Assembly: GCA_963932465.1 (NCBI GenBank)
Contig: OZ010799.1
Location: forward strand, 283,598,083 to 283,662,082
Direction: 5' to 3'
Source of the DNA: Maratus speciosus
Taxonomy: Eukaryota > Arthropoda > Arachnida > Araneae > Salticidae
Length of the DNA: 64,000 bases
The notes under the pieces were generated by a model. That model was not told where the DNA came from and ran no database searches. It saw only the letters and a program-made list of their open reading frames with translations. The translations under genes and the position numbers were made by a program. Positions 26,880 to 37,351 of the stretch are shown piece after piece; the first letter of the stretch is position 1; the number at the start of each line of letters is the position of its first letter.

Positions 26880-28040
26880 GGATATAACTTGAGTAGATAT
26901 AACTTAAGGGAATAAGGTAAAATAATTTTAATACAATAAGCTTCAGATTTAAGCAAGAGAAACGGACTTTAAAATTTAATATATTTAAGTATTGCACGGC
27001 AACGCAATACTTATTTATTTCCAGTGTCACTTCTCAATGTTAATTTAACATAAAAAAGCCTTTGGAGGTCATAACCTTTCCAATTTTTTCTTTCCACCTT
27101 TTTTCTCCCTGATGCCACAATATTTCTATTATTTGCTAATTCTAATGATTTTATAAATTTAAAGTATAAAAATATTTGCCTGACGTCAGGGTCAAAACGG
27201 ATGATAAAATGGCTTTCCATATGGGAGAGTTATAACCCAGAGAGTAACATGGGCAAATATTTATTTACATTATCCAAATACTTTTCTTAATAATTCCAAA
27301 TTTCGCTTTTTTAATTGAAAATTAAAGGACGTTTTTCTTACAAAATGTAACGTTTTTTCTTCATTGTAACAAATCATTCAAAAGCCGTAAATATAATTTA
27401 TCTCTAAATAGTTTTTTTTTTTTCTTTAAGAATTAAAAAGGTGAATATGGCGTCATGGCAGAAGAAATGGGATATTTTCAGAATAAGATTTGTTTTGGTC
27501 AAGTTTATGTTTTAGTAAAAGTTTCTAATGGGTAGCTATTTTTACGCAGGTAGCGATCTTAGTGAGGAATTACATAACTTAAATTTTAAAATGTATTTTT
27601 TTTTCCAAGATGGGAAGTATTTATACACAAGTTAAACTTGGGTAATAACTTTCTCTGGTGCTTACATCACCCCTTGGGAGGGAATAAGGTAACAAAATTT
27701 AGTTAAAACTTTTTTTTTTATTTTTTTACTATCACAGCTATAATGTTGTTAAATATCAGCAGGAAGGATTCAACATAACTTATTTTTGCTTTCATAGCGT
27801 TTCTGAGTGGGAAATAGGGTATTAAATTTCAATGAAGTTATTTTTTTATGTTTTGATTATAGATTTTTTTACGTTCAGATTGGAAAATTTTGTCCAAATT
27901 ACAGCAACCTGCATTGCTGCAGTGGTGAAACATTTTGAATTGTAAATTGGTAAACCGTATCACACATTGTGATGCAAAACCGCATACATCAAAGCCTGAT
28001 GATGATACCCTCCATTAATTTTGAAATTAGTTCGCCTGAA
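26680..28040. other. Integrase relic edge, then spacer
   Basis: Apart from the integrase relic up to about 26,879, I see no gene here. The 69-codon minus-strand frame at 27,220-27,011 has no motif. Confidence 0.4.
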
Positions 28041-28059
28041 CGCAGTAGTTATTAAAAAT

Positions 28060-28685
28060 TTGACATATTAAACAGAAACATAATTTGAAGAAAAAAAATT
28101 ATTTCCTACACTGTTTAAGCCTGAGAAGGGACAGATATTAAGATATTTCATTCAATTAGTTCTACATTTAATGTTACATTTTTAAAATAAATTAATTAAG
28201 CCACTTAAAGATTAAAAAATAAAAGTAAAATTCATACAATATGATACACTTAAAACACCCTAAAAAATTAGATTCCGTTCAAATGAAATCGAAAGAAATC
28301 TTGGACTTTTTTTAAAGTTTTGTATTTTGCATGCATCTTATCATTTCATGTACAATCGTCATAAACATAATACAAAATCTGCAATACAAATATTTTCAAT
28401 TAAAAATGGAAGAAATCTAAGGTTTATTCCGATTTTACTTCAAAGTAATCTAAGTTTTTAGGGTGTTTTAAGTATCACATTAATTTTATTTATATTTTTT
28501 AATATTCAAATGGCTTAACTAATTTGTTATAAAAATTTAACATTAAATGTAGAGCTAATTGAATGAAATATCTTAACATCTGTCCCTTCTCGGGCTTAAA
28601 GAATGTAGGAAATAAATTTTGTTTGTTTTCTTTTAATTTTTTTCTTCAAAGTATGTTTTTGTTATGTACAAAAATTAAATTCGAT
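28060..28685. mobile_element. Fold-back element with arms of about 200 bp
   Basis: The left arm runs from about 28,070 to 28,272, passing 'ttatttcctacactgtttaa' and 'gggacagatattaagatatt' to 'acttaaaacaccctaaaaa'. It is mirrored by the right arm from about 28,455 to 28,680, from 'ttagggtgttttaagtatca' back to 'cttcaaagtatgtttttgtt'. A spacer of about 180 bp lies between. The right arm carries a small insertion rich in 'ttttg' words. No transposase and no clear target duplication are visible. Confidence 0.7.
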
Positions 28686-28689
28686 ATTC

Positions 28690-28962
28690 ATGCGTAATCA
28701 ATATGTTCTTTTACACAATTGTACTTCTTTAAGCGTTTGTTTGACCAAAAATATTCTTTTCGCAGAATTTATAATGCGCCAGTAGAGGACATGCAAAATC
28801 CAGTAGTAGACACCTGTCTGTTCTAGCAGTAGACATTTTCGAATTAGCGCACAAAATGATAAATAAAAATATTTATTTTATAATATATTTTATTTAAAAA
28901 CAAATATTTTTTGCTGCATTAATGAGTTACAATGAAAGAGATAACAAGCGTGTATCAAAAGC

Positions 28963-28999
<37 letters not shown>

Positions 29000-29518
29000 C
29001 TAAAATGTTTAACAACTAAGAACTTAAAATTGCAAGAAATTAATAGATGAAGAAATCGCCAAAGAATTTCGCTAGTAACAGTAACCTTTATAATTTTAAA
29101 AATTCCAGCGGTTTTATCGCGTAGTATTATTATATGGTTGTGAAACTTGTTTATTATTTATATTATCTTATTTATTTGGTGCTGAAGGGGTTTTAATTTC
29201 GTTATGGAACATTAGTCAAAACCAAACCTGAAATATTAATGTTGTTTTAGGTGCAATATTTTATGATCGAAATGCACGCGATAGAGATGATATTTTTTTT
29301 TTTTATCATTTTTGAAAAATATATTTAAAATCGTGAAAAATCAGTAACTTCAGAAACGTGATACCAATTGCTTTTGAAAGTACATACTTTTCTTCTTGTT
29401 GGATAGTGTAAAAATTGATATTGTGTAACTTGTGGATGATAAAAAATTGCAGTGAAATTGAAACTTATTTTAAGGTGTTGACAAAATCAATTTGATATCT
29501 ACCTTACTCACGGATATT
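28690..29518. other. Spacer with no recognisable gene
   Basis: It holds a poly-A run near 28,966-28,996 and otherwise AT-rich unique sequence. Confidence 0.5.
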
Positions 29519-29520
29519 TA

Positions 29521-29860
29521 CACTGTAAAACAACCACTGTAGATTTGGCAGAACAAACTCGATCACAGTGAATGTACTGTATCTTTCTTTGATTTCCTGA
29601 CTATATTAACATGGAAAATACAGTAGTTGCGTAAAGTTAACAACACAATGTGCTGGAAATTTGGACGCATATTTTTACAGCACAAACTGCTGGCGTCCAA
29701 ATTGCAAGCACAATGTGCTGTTAATTTTACGCAACTACTGTATTTTCCATGTTAATATAGTCAGGAAACCAAAGAAAGATACAGCACATTCACTGTGATC
29801 GAGTTTGTGCGCGAGATGAACAGTACTTTGTACTGTAAAAATGTCGTTTTTTTTACAGCG
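29521..29860. mobile_element. Fold-back MITE, 340 bp, TA target duplicated
   Basis: The ends are CACTGTAAAA and, as reverse complement, CGCTGTAAAA, flanked by TA at 29,519-29,520 and 29,861-29,862. The arms continue as a near-perfect inverted repeat of about 150 bases with words such as 'aaactcgatcacagtgaatg' and 'atattaacatggaaaataca', leaving a loop of about 25 bases. The TA duplication suggests Tc1/mariner-type mobilisation, an inference. Confidence 0.75.
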
Positions 29861-29862
29861 TA

Positions 29863-31233
29863 TTATAGTTACGTGGAGTAAACAATTAATATTTTACACT
29901 TTTTCAAAAACTCACAATAGAATTTTATTTCTTACCTGCGCAAAATTCAAACTATAATGTCGAGAAAAGTAATACTCTCTTTTCATAAATTCTTTTCCTG
30001 TATCAGCATCGTCAAAATCAATACTTAAAATGTTGCAGATATCTTAAATGTACTGGCAAAATATGAGAAGAAAATATCGCTCACATTTTATTTGTAAACA
30101 AGTGAAACGCACGCCTTTATTGATAAACTGGCTGTCTTCTGAATAACTGATGCAATTTCATATCGAGTTGAATTTCCGCATTTCAAAACGGGTGTTAGTT
30201 TATTATAAAGATGCCAGACTTTATTTATAATAATAAATTATATCAAACAGAAAGGTTAACGTAAACACGATAATGTTTCAAAAGCAAATTTGCCCTGGAT
30301 ATGAACGTTTCAACGGGAATATTTATCCAGGAAGTGAGAAGTGTTTATAAATTTCCGTTTACACATTAAGTTTAAATTTCGGCTTTTTAGTATGTAGATA
30401 TAACACTACTGTTATGTCTGAAATGTAAGACTTTTCGGGAATATTTATTTACGAGGTGAGAAGATTTGTAAAATTCTATTTACACAAAATATTATGCATA
30501 TATTAAAGTATAAAATTCTTATTTTAGTATATATATATAAAAAAAATGGTAATTTCAAAGGTGGGAGCGCGTCGATAAAAGAGGGTCAAGCGGCGACCAC
30601 ATGACTGATCGTAGATTTCAGCACCCTCTGAATGCAAGTCCTACGCACTTGTAAAAAAAATCGCGCCTGTTATAGGCGAATTTTTTTTTCAGCGTTTGTG
30701 CGGTGCTTGAGTTTGAATAGTAGTAAATTCTAAAAGTTTTTCTCAAATTATTTTTAAACAATTAAAAGGTAAATAAAAGCGAAGAAATCTTTTCAAATAT
30801 ACTGATGGCGAAATTCTAGGCACTATACAAAAGTCAAAAATATCGACCTATGACAGCTGCCATTTTTAGTGTCAGAGCGTAGGAATTGTATCCAGAAGGC
30901 GGTGGTAGACTTAAGGCTACACAGTACCCTTTTTCAAAAAAAATTTTTTTTTGGTAGACAGTTACATTAAAAATAATTAATGACTTTGTTTGAGATTATA
31001 AAATTAAACTGATTCTGGTAAAAAAAAAAAAAATCATTTTAACAATCACCGTTTTATTTTTATTTATTTATTTTTTTTTATTTAAATCATTGAAAAATTT
31101 GAAGTTTTTTAAAACTATTATAATATTTTAATTTTTAATATTTTTTAGTTATTTTAAGTGACTTATATTCATTGGATTATTGGGAACAAGTTAGTATGGA
31201 ATTAAAGATGTAACTTTTATTTAAAGTCTTATT
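29863..31233. other. Spacer with no recognisable gene
   Basis: AT-rich apart from a somewhat GC-richer block near 30,560-30,930 that I cannot assign to any family. Confidence 0.4.
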
Positions 31234-31807
31234 AACCATTTGGAAAAAATGCTTATTGTCCTCGGTCAGGGTAGGAAATCAAAAACATATCTGAAGCGTT
31301 TTATTAGTTGAATCCCGCATTTCATTCGTTTTCTGATTGGTCTATACAGTAATCTGTATTTTCCCCCTACTTTCAAGAGAGATGGATACTTATATTGCCA
31401 CTATTACAAAAAAGTAATAAAAACTACAAAAAAAAAAACAAACTCAGAAGCAAATTGAGATACAGCTTTCAAACAAATTGAAATTAAAAATGCATTTTTT
31501 TCTTTATATGGCGTTATGAAAAGTAATATTGTGGGATGTTTAGAAGTTTAAAAATGAAATTTTATTTAAAATTGGTCCAGGAATATTAATGTTTAATCCA
31601 AGGCTTACGTAATGTATGATCAGCTCCGTAGAAGTTGAAAAATTTACAGTATCGAAAATTGTAAAACTAAAATTTCTTTTAAAATTTGTTCATGTTGGGT
31701 CCAGGAATGCTAATGTTTAATCCATGGCGTTCGTAATGTACGATCAACTCCATGCGATTTTTCATGTCTTAAATTTTAGTCTTTGAAAAAGTCATTTTCC
31801 AAATGGT
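31234..31807 (-). mobile_element. Non-autonomous DNA element, family A copy 2
   Basis: It begins AACCATTTGGAAAAAA and ends TTTTCCAAATGGT. It is the inverted counterpart of 22,733-23,311. It carries an extra internal duplication: 'gtccaggaat(a/g)(t/c)taatg' appears near 31,575 and again near 31,700, each followed by similar text. No gene is present. Confidence 0.6.
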
Positions 31808-32570
31808 CGTTGTAATTTGTTAAATAGCTTTTTTTATTTTATTTTTTTTATTTTTGTAGCGCGAAACCTGAAAAACAAAATCGCGAAAATTTTGGAAATA
31901 TTAACTTTGAAATAAAAAAATAACTATAACCCTCAGTCCTAAATCCATACTAATTATTGTAGTACATATACACGTAAGTGTCTGCAAAAAATTTCAGGAC
32001 TCTATCTGCAACAGAAAAAAAGCCTTAGGGATTAGCTAACACTAACATCAACAAAAATAAAAGTCTGTGAAAATGCGTTTAAAATTTGTAAAGGAACACT
32101 CAGAAACGTTCAAATATCTTTAAAACTATTTGGATTTCAGATCTACAATTTGGAGTCATGATTCATAACCGTCAGGACCACTGAAAAATTCAATAAAAAA
32201 TATCGATACTCTTGTCATTTTTAGGGTACAAGAAGTACCTTAAGAGCCGATGTCACACAAAGGCATATATAACGTAATCATAAAACAATGACAGAGTTAT
32301 TTTTTAACTTCTCGTTTGCATTTAAATTTTATAGGGGAAGGACGACCAGTGAAGGCAAAGTGGCCCTTTGAATTTTTCCACTGAGTAGCGTCCCCGCCAC
32401 GCAGGAGCAGGGCCTAACAGTCGTCAGATATGTTGGTAAACTTTTTTATATATATATAAAGTTTTTTTATAAAGATTTTTAAAAAGTGCGAAGTTTTTTA
32501 TTATAGCTAAAAAATACGAAGTGTTATAATTATTTACTACTATGCTGTTTGATCAGTGTGAAATGGCCTT
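31808..32570. other. Spacer with no recognisable gene
   Basis: I see no gene. A moderately GC-rich patch near 32,340-32,430 could not be assigned. Confidence 0.4.
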
Positions 32571-32574
32571 TTAA

Positions 32575-33102
32575 CCCTTTATCTACTGACGGTACTTATA
32601 AGTACCATTAAAATAATTTTTTATAAAATTCATTTAATTCATCGATTAGTTGTAATACAGTTTATAATGGGTTATACATACATTACTTTATCTTGTTCCA
32701 AAAGCATTATTGGTTACGCAAAAGAGAAATATTTTTAAAAAGATGATTTCTTTTGCCTTTGTATCTTTTCATCTTTTTTAGCGTTGGGGGTGGGGGAGAA
32801 ATTTTTCAATTCGGGTATATTTCTATATTTCTATTACAAGAACATTATATTTATACACTTCCAAATTTTACAAAATACTAAGATAAACATTTAAAATAAA
32901 AGTTTTGGGTTGATTTATAAACACTGTACAAAATTCCTATAAGTTCAAATTTAATGAATCCTTCTAAATCCTTCAATCCTTTTAAAATCCTTCTAAAATT
33001 TATTAAATGATTATGTAAATCTTCTAATGTAGTTTAAACAATTCATGAAAAATGCTTTAGAAGATAAAATTTTTATGAATTCATAATTCAGTACATAAAG
33101 AG
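32575..33102. mobile_element. piggyBac-like MITE, 528 bp, TTAA duplicated
   Basis: TTAA lies at 32,571-32,574 and 33,103-33,106. The ends are CCCTTTATCTACTGA and, as reverse complement, CTCTTTATGTACTGA. Immediately inside the left end is the perfect 16-base palindrome GGTACTTATAAGTACC. The interior is AT-rich and non-coding. Confidence 0.8.
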
Positions 33103-33106
33103 TTAA

Positions 33107-33922
33107 AAGGTGTGTTTGAAAACGCTAACCCATGCAGATTATAGGGTAACACCGGGAGAGTCGCCGCATCCGAGATAGATGCCGCACTCTTTGTATTTCT
33201 TGTAATTATCGATAGATGGTCGTCAAACGCACAGTATAGGTGCGCAATGAGATTATTTTAACCAATGTGTGGCGTGAATCCCATTTCGATGTTTACTTGA
33301 AGAAGTACGACCCTTATTTTGACGTAAGTGCAGGATTTCACTGTACAAACTTTTAAACACGTTATGTTTAAATATTTTCATACACTACTTATTAAATGCA
33401 TGCATAATTTCGAAGTCAAAACTAAGTGTAGCGTTTGTATAGAGTACTGTGTGTATGGTTACGCCATTCGGCTTAGCGATGGCAGGTAGCTGTGATGTTC
33501 GACGTCTGCACCATGCAAAATGGGATAAATGCCACACTGCAGTTCCGGTATACATGCCGCAGCTTCTTTTGTATGGGATGATTAAGTGTTATTTACTTTT
33601 ACTTTTCTTTTTGCACAGACTAACCATGTTAGGCATGCTATCAAGTAACTAAAACCAAAGGAGAAAAAGGCAAAAATAAAGAGTAAGAAAGGCAAAAAAA
33701 AAAAAAAAAAAAAAAAAAAAATGCAAGTCAAGATGGTAATAATGAAAAATTGGATTACGTGTAACACAGACGTTTTTCGTTTCCGCAAGGAATGCTTAAA
33801 AAACTGCTCCAAAAAAGATGAAGTGTAATTGACTTCGTTGCATCATGTGTCAAATGTAGTTACATAAAGACTGTACTCTTTTTACATTTTTTCTGTAGAT
33901 TGTAGTCGAAAAAACAAGTCTC
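33107..33922. other. Spacer with a possible single-ended transposon relic
   Basis: GGGTAACACCGGGAGAGTCG near 33,144-33,163 resembles the terminus of pogo/Tigger-type elements as I recall them, but no matching opposite end was found. Downstream, a lysine-rich frame is driven by a poly-A run at about 33,693-33,720. The call is weak. Confidence 0.25.
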
Positions 33923-33926
33923 TTAA

Positions 33927-34124
33927 CCCATTCGACACCATAGGTGCATATAAGCACCTTCATAAAGAGCATACAAAATTTGTTTATGACACCAGTAAAA
34001 AAGAAAAATAATATTTGCTTTCTTTAATTAGAGCATCTTCATGATTGTTTAAGTAAAGGTAACTTCTTTAAAAAAAGTTGTGCCAACATAATAAAATTTG
34101 TGTAAAAGCCCGGTTCCGAAAGGG
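33927..34124. mobile_element. Short piggyBac-like MITE, 198 bp
   Basis: TTAA at 33,923-33,926 precedes CCCATTCGACACC. The right end, as reverse complement, reads CCCTTTCGGAACCGG, followed by ATAA instead of TTAA, probably a mutated target. A GGTGC-ATATAA-GCACC hairpin lies just inside the left end. Confidence 0.65.
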
Positions 34125-34624
34125 ATAACAAATGAATTATGAAAACACAATTTTACTTTTTTTCTTTTTCCTCTCTGATATATTGATGTTACGTTGCTGC
34201 TGAAATAAACAATTAAAATTTAAAGTAAAAAAATAAGTCGATAATTTTAATAGTGAAAGTAGTTAAACAATTATTAATTTGAATCTACTAATACATTTCA
34301 TTGTACTCATTTAGTTTCATTTTGTTATTGCATCGTTAATTATAGTCCAGATATGAATATTTTTTTGAATATTTGTATTTATAATTTCATTCTGTTCTTA
34401 TTACAAGCGCGGCATAACTATCGCACAAGTGCGACTTCTCAGCCTGAATGTACGGGTGACTAGCCGCAATGTAATGTTTTAGAAAAAAAATGTTAAAAAA
34501 TATTAATTATTTGTTTTGAATTTTTTTTTGTCGTAGTATACGCGTTGTATATTTAACATTAAATAGCACAGCATGTTTTTTTTATGTCCACCTTGGGACT
34601 TTATACACAAATTCAAAAAAATGT

Positions 34625-35804
34625 GGGGCATAAATTTAATTTTAATATTCGCATTCCAAAATTATTTTAATTCCTTTTTTTTTCTACCTTCCCCTGTAAG
34701 TTTTTCTTTCTGGCATAGCATTTCATTCATTTTAAAATCATAAACGTCGTTTTGAAATCTGTACTTCCGGTAAAAGAATTATCTGGAAAGTTCCATATCT
34801 TTCTGTTTGTGAAGCCATATCCTTTTGTAGCTCCGCCCCTTAGCCAATAATATTTAAATCAGTTTAATTCGTAATTTCAAAATTCGTAACTGTTTACTAC
34901 TGTTTGGCATCTGATCTCAGTGAAATCTATCAAATTTCCTTTTTTAAAGCAGTTTTTTATATACTTAAGCATTGCATTTTATGCCAATGCAGGACGCCTG
35001 TATGTTCGTTCAGACAAAGTTGGCGTGTTTCAAGTATTAGAGAAATCCTCCTTTACTCCTCTTTTCGGAGAGCTCGTGCGCGTTCAGTTGAGTTGGGATT
35101 TCAATGCAGAATGGCTGCCTTTTGCTGTTCTGTGAAGAATTATGTCCGCGCCTGCATGAGTGTTCTGTAACGAACGCTGAGAATGGGTGGATGCCTCTTC
35201 CCCTTCTATAAAAAAATAATAAACGGATTTCGTATCTACAGTAAGAAATATTAAAAGTGCAAGAATATTTCTTTAAGATTGTGTAATCGACTACATAGTT
35301 TAGTCTTTTTTTTTTCTTTTTGTGGCAATATTCTTTGATCAGTTACTTCTAATTCTTCAGTAAGATGTGGATAAAAATTCTGTTGACGGCATTATTATTA
35401 TTTTTATTCAAATCATGCTTTTATTTTGAGTCGTAGAATTGTGATGCTAAAAAAATCATCTAAATGCCTGTGCCTCCACACTCCCCAAGGGAATTTTTTT
35501 TTTTATTTTATTTAGTAAGAACCTAGATTGTATGTGTCCATCATAAAAAAAAGTACATCTAAAAGAATAAGATGTGTACTCTACGATAATGCGCTATGTT
35601 CTGCAAGAAAAATTGCTCCACAAATAAAAAAAAAATTCAAGGAAGATTTGTCATCTGTTTATTTCCTTTCTGCAAATGTCGCCATCATTTTCTGTTCTTT
35701 CAGGTCAATGCAGGTAATGCTTTTACCTTTTATTTTTTTGTTCTCAATTACCAAATGTATTATAAGTAAATTCAGATTTATTTAAATTAATGGCTGTCAT
35801 GTCA
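34625..35804 (+). mobile_element. 5' long terminal repeat of LTR retrotransposon
   Basis: This 1.18-kb block is repeated in direct orientation at about 39,390-40,561. Shared words run from 'tttaatattcgcattccaaa' to 'aattaatg(g/a)ctgt(c/t)atgtca'. The repeats differ at a few dozen positions by eye. The block carries a CCGCCCC box at 34,833-34,839, CCAAT at 34,844-34,848, an AT-rich TATTTAAA at 34,851-34,858 and an AATAAA signal near 35,216. The outer boundary is uncertain by a few bases because the two copies differ just upstream of the shared text. Confidence 0.8.
34833..34858 (+). promoter_or_regulatory. Putative LTR promoter: GC box, CCAAT box, TATA-like
   Basis: CCGCCCC, CCAAT and TATTTAAA occur in that order within 26 bases. 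All three are kept in the 3' copy, near 39,596-39,621, despite drift elsewhere. They fit a polymerase II core promoter in the LTR; use in vivo is an inference. Confidence 0.4.
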
Positions 35805-35867
35805 CAGCTATCTTTCCCGGTACCGTGAACCTTTAGAAACCTTTATGACATGACAGTTATTAAATTA
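35784..35867. repeat. Inverted repeat at the 5' LTR inner edge
   Basis: 'aattaatggctgtcatgtca' at about 35,785-35,804 is mirrored by 'tgacatgacagttattaaat' beginning at about 35,847, forming a stem of about 20 bases. The 3' LTR has only the left arm, which helps to place the LTR end near 35,804. Confidence 0.6.
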
Positions 35868-36197
35868 TATTTTGATATGAAAATTTGTTTTAGTGTAATA
35901 TTATTGAAATATTTGATATTTAGAAAAAGTGGCTTTCTTAATTTTTTATACAATCTTTCTAAAAAAAAAAAAAAGAGAGAGAAAGAGAGAAAGAATTCAT
36001 GTAATATTTACAGTTTATTATTAAGGAAAAATGATTGCTTATGATGTTATTTACAAAAAAGATGAGTTAAGAAAAATAATTTTCTTACTTATAAGTAAAT
36101 GATTGATTTATTGATGCCATTTTGCTTTGAGAACGATTATTACATTATTCTGTTGAATTCACATTATTTTTAAAAGGTGACTTCATAAGAGATAAAT

Positions 36198-36416
36198 CTG
36201 CTCTCGAAGCTGGTAGACGGGAGTTGCTGGGTTCGATCCCAATCGCGCCCGCCGGCCTAATCGTTCGGAGTTTTCGTGGTTTTCTTCGAGCCGTGGATCT
36301 TCCATGCGTTAATACGGATTAGGTTCCCTTAGAAAGACCCCCACGGAGGGCACTCCCCCCGGGCCTATATCCCTCGAGTAGATAATTGGCCGTCAAAAAT
36401 CAACCCAACCCAACCC
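36198..36416 (+). repeat. tRNA-derived SINE, 5'-truncated, with 13-bp target duplication
   Basis: The body starts inside the tRNA-like head (TCTCGAAGCTGGTAGACGGG), includes the B box GGTTCGATCCC, a unique region with 'cggagttttcgtggttttct' and 'ttaatacggattaggttccc', and ends in a (CAACC)n-like tail. A perfect direct repeat, ataagagataaat, flanks it at 36,185-36,197 and 36,417-36,429. It lies between the 5' LTR and gag of the LTR element, so it inserted after that element. Compared with the copy at 62.4 kb it lacks the A box. Confidence 0.9.
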
Positions 36417-36509
36417 ATAAGAGATAAATTTTTTACTTCACCACATTATTTAAAAATTTATTCGGATTTGTTTTGAAATTTGTTCAACATTGTTTTGAAA
36501 TTTATCACC

Positions 36510-37350
36510 ATGCCTCCAAAAGCAAATTTAAACCTTTGTATTCAACCATTTGATGGAAATCCTCGGACGGTCGAATGTTTCATCGACCAGTTATCAGATT
36601 TGCAGGAATTATATAATTACTCTGAAAAAGAAGTTTTTGCTATTTTCAAGTCAAAATTACATGGTACTGCATTACATTTCTTTCTCGAAACACAATTTCA
36701 ATTAAAAAATTCTAACCTTCAAACCATTCGCAAATAATTTATGAACTATTTTCTGCCAAGTAAAAAATCTGACACTTGGAAGTCTCTTCAAAATTTAAAA
36801 TTGGATTCTAATGAGTCAGTTAAAAATTTTTCATATCGTTTGGCTAAACAGCTTCGACTTGCCTATTCTAGGTTAGATCCAGCTGCTCTAGATTCTTTGA
36901 AATTTACTCATTTTATTTAAGCTTTACCTAAGCAAATTAAAAGGAAAATTCTAGAAGAAAACATTTCCACTTTTGAGTTAGCTCTTGAACGAGCACAATT
37001 TTTACAAGATATCTATGATTCACCAACTACTCAAAAATCTAATCAACATTATTACCAAGTTTATAGCCTGAATAATGGAATAGTGGTGAAAGTTCAAAAG
37101 TTTCTGATAGTTTTGCTAAACAATAAGGTCCTTGTACATGCACACCTTACATGGTAAAGAAAATAATTTCACCTGTACGTATTCAAATTCAAGATTGCAA
37201 TAATAATCAAGCATCACCTGTGTTAAATCATACTAACAGAATCTTGAAACTCCAGAAAAGAAATGAAGCATTGCTTCATGCTTCTGATTCATCTATAAGT
37301 GCAACACATGATCAAACGACTGCTGATAGTGCATCTTCTCCTGTGAAATG
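36510..37350 (+). pseudogene. Broken retrotransposon gag-like gene
   Basis: The ATG at 36,510 opens a frame with PFDGNPRTVECFIDQL at about residues 14-29, a layout typical of the capsid domain of LTR-retrotransposon Gag (a P-F-x-G-x-P start, then hydrophobic helices and K-L-x-G-x-A at about residues 59-64). In-frame stops occur at 36,735 and 36,918, and similar-looking sequence continues to about 37,140. A second frame at 37,151-37,351 is rich in polar residues. No zinc knuckle, protease, reverse transcriptase or integrase follows, so the element depends on another for movement or is internally deleted. Confidence 0.6.
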
Positions 37351-37351
37351 A

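Noticed and set aside
33144..33850. pogo/Tigger-type element
   Set aside because: Only one end-like sequence is visible, and the lysine-rich frame downstream depends on a homopolymer.
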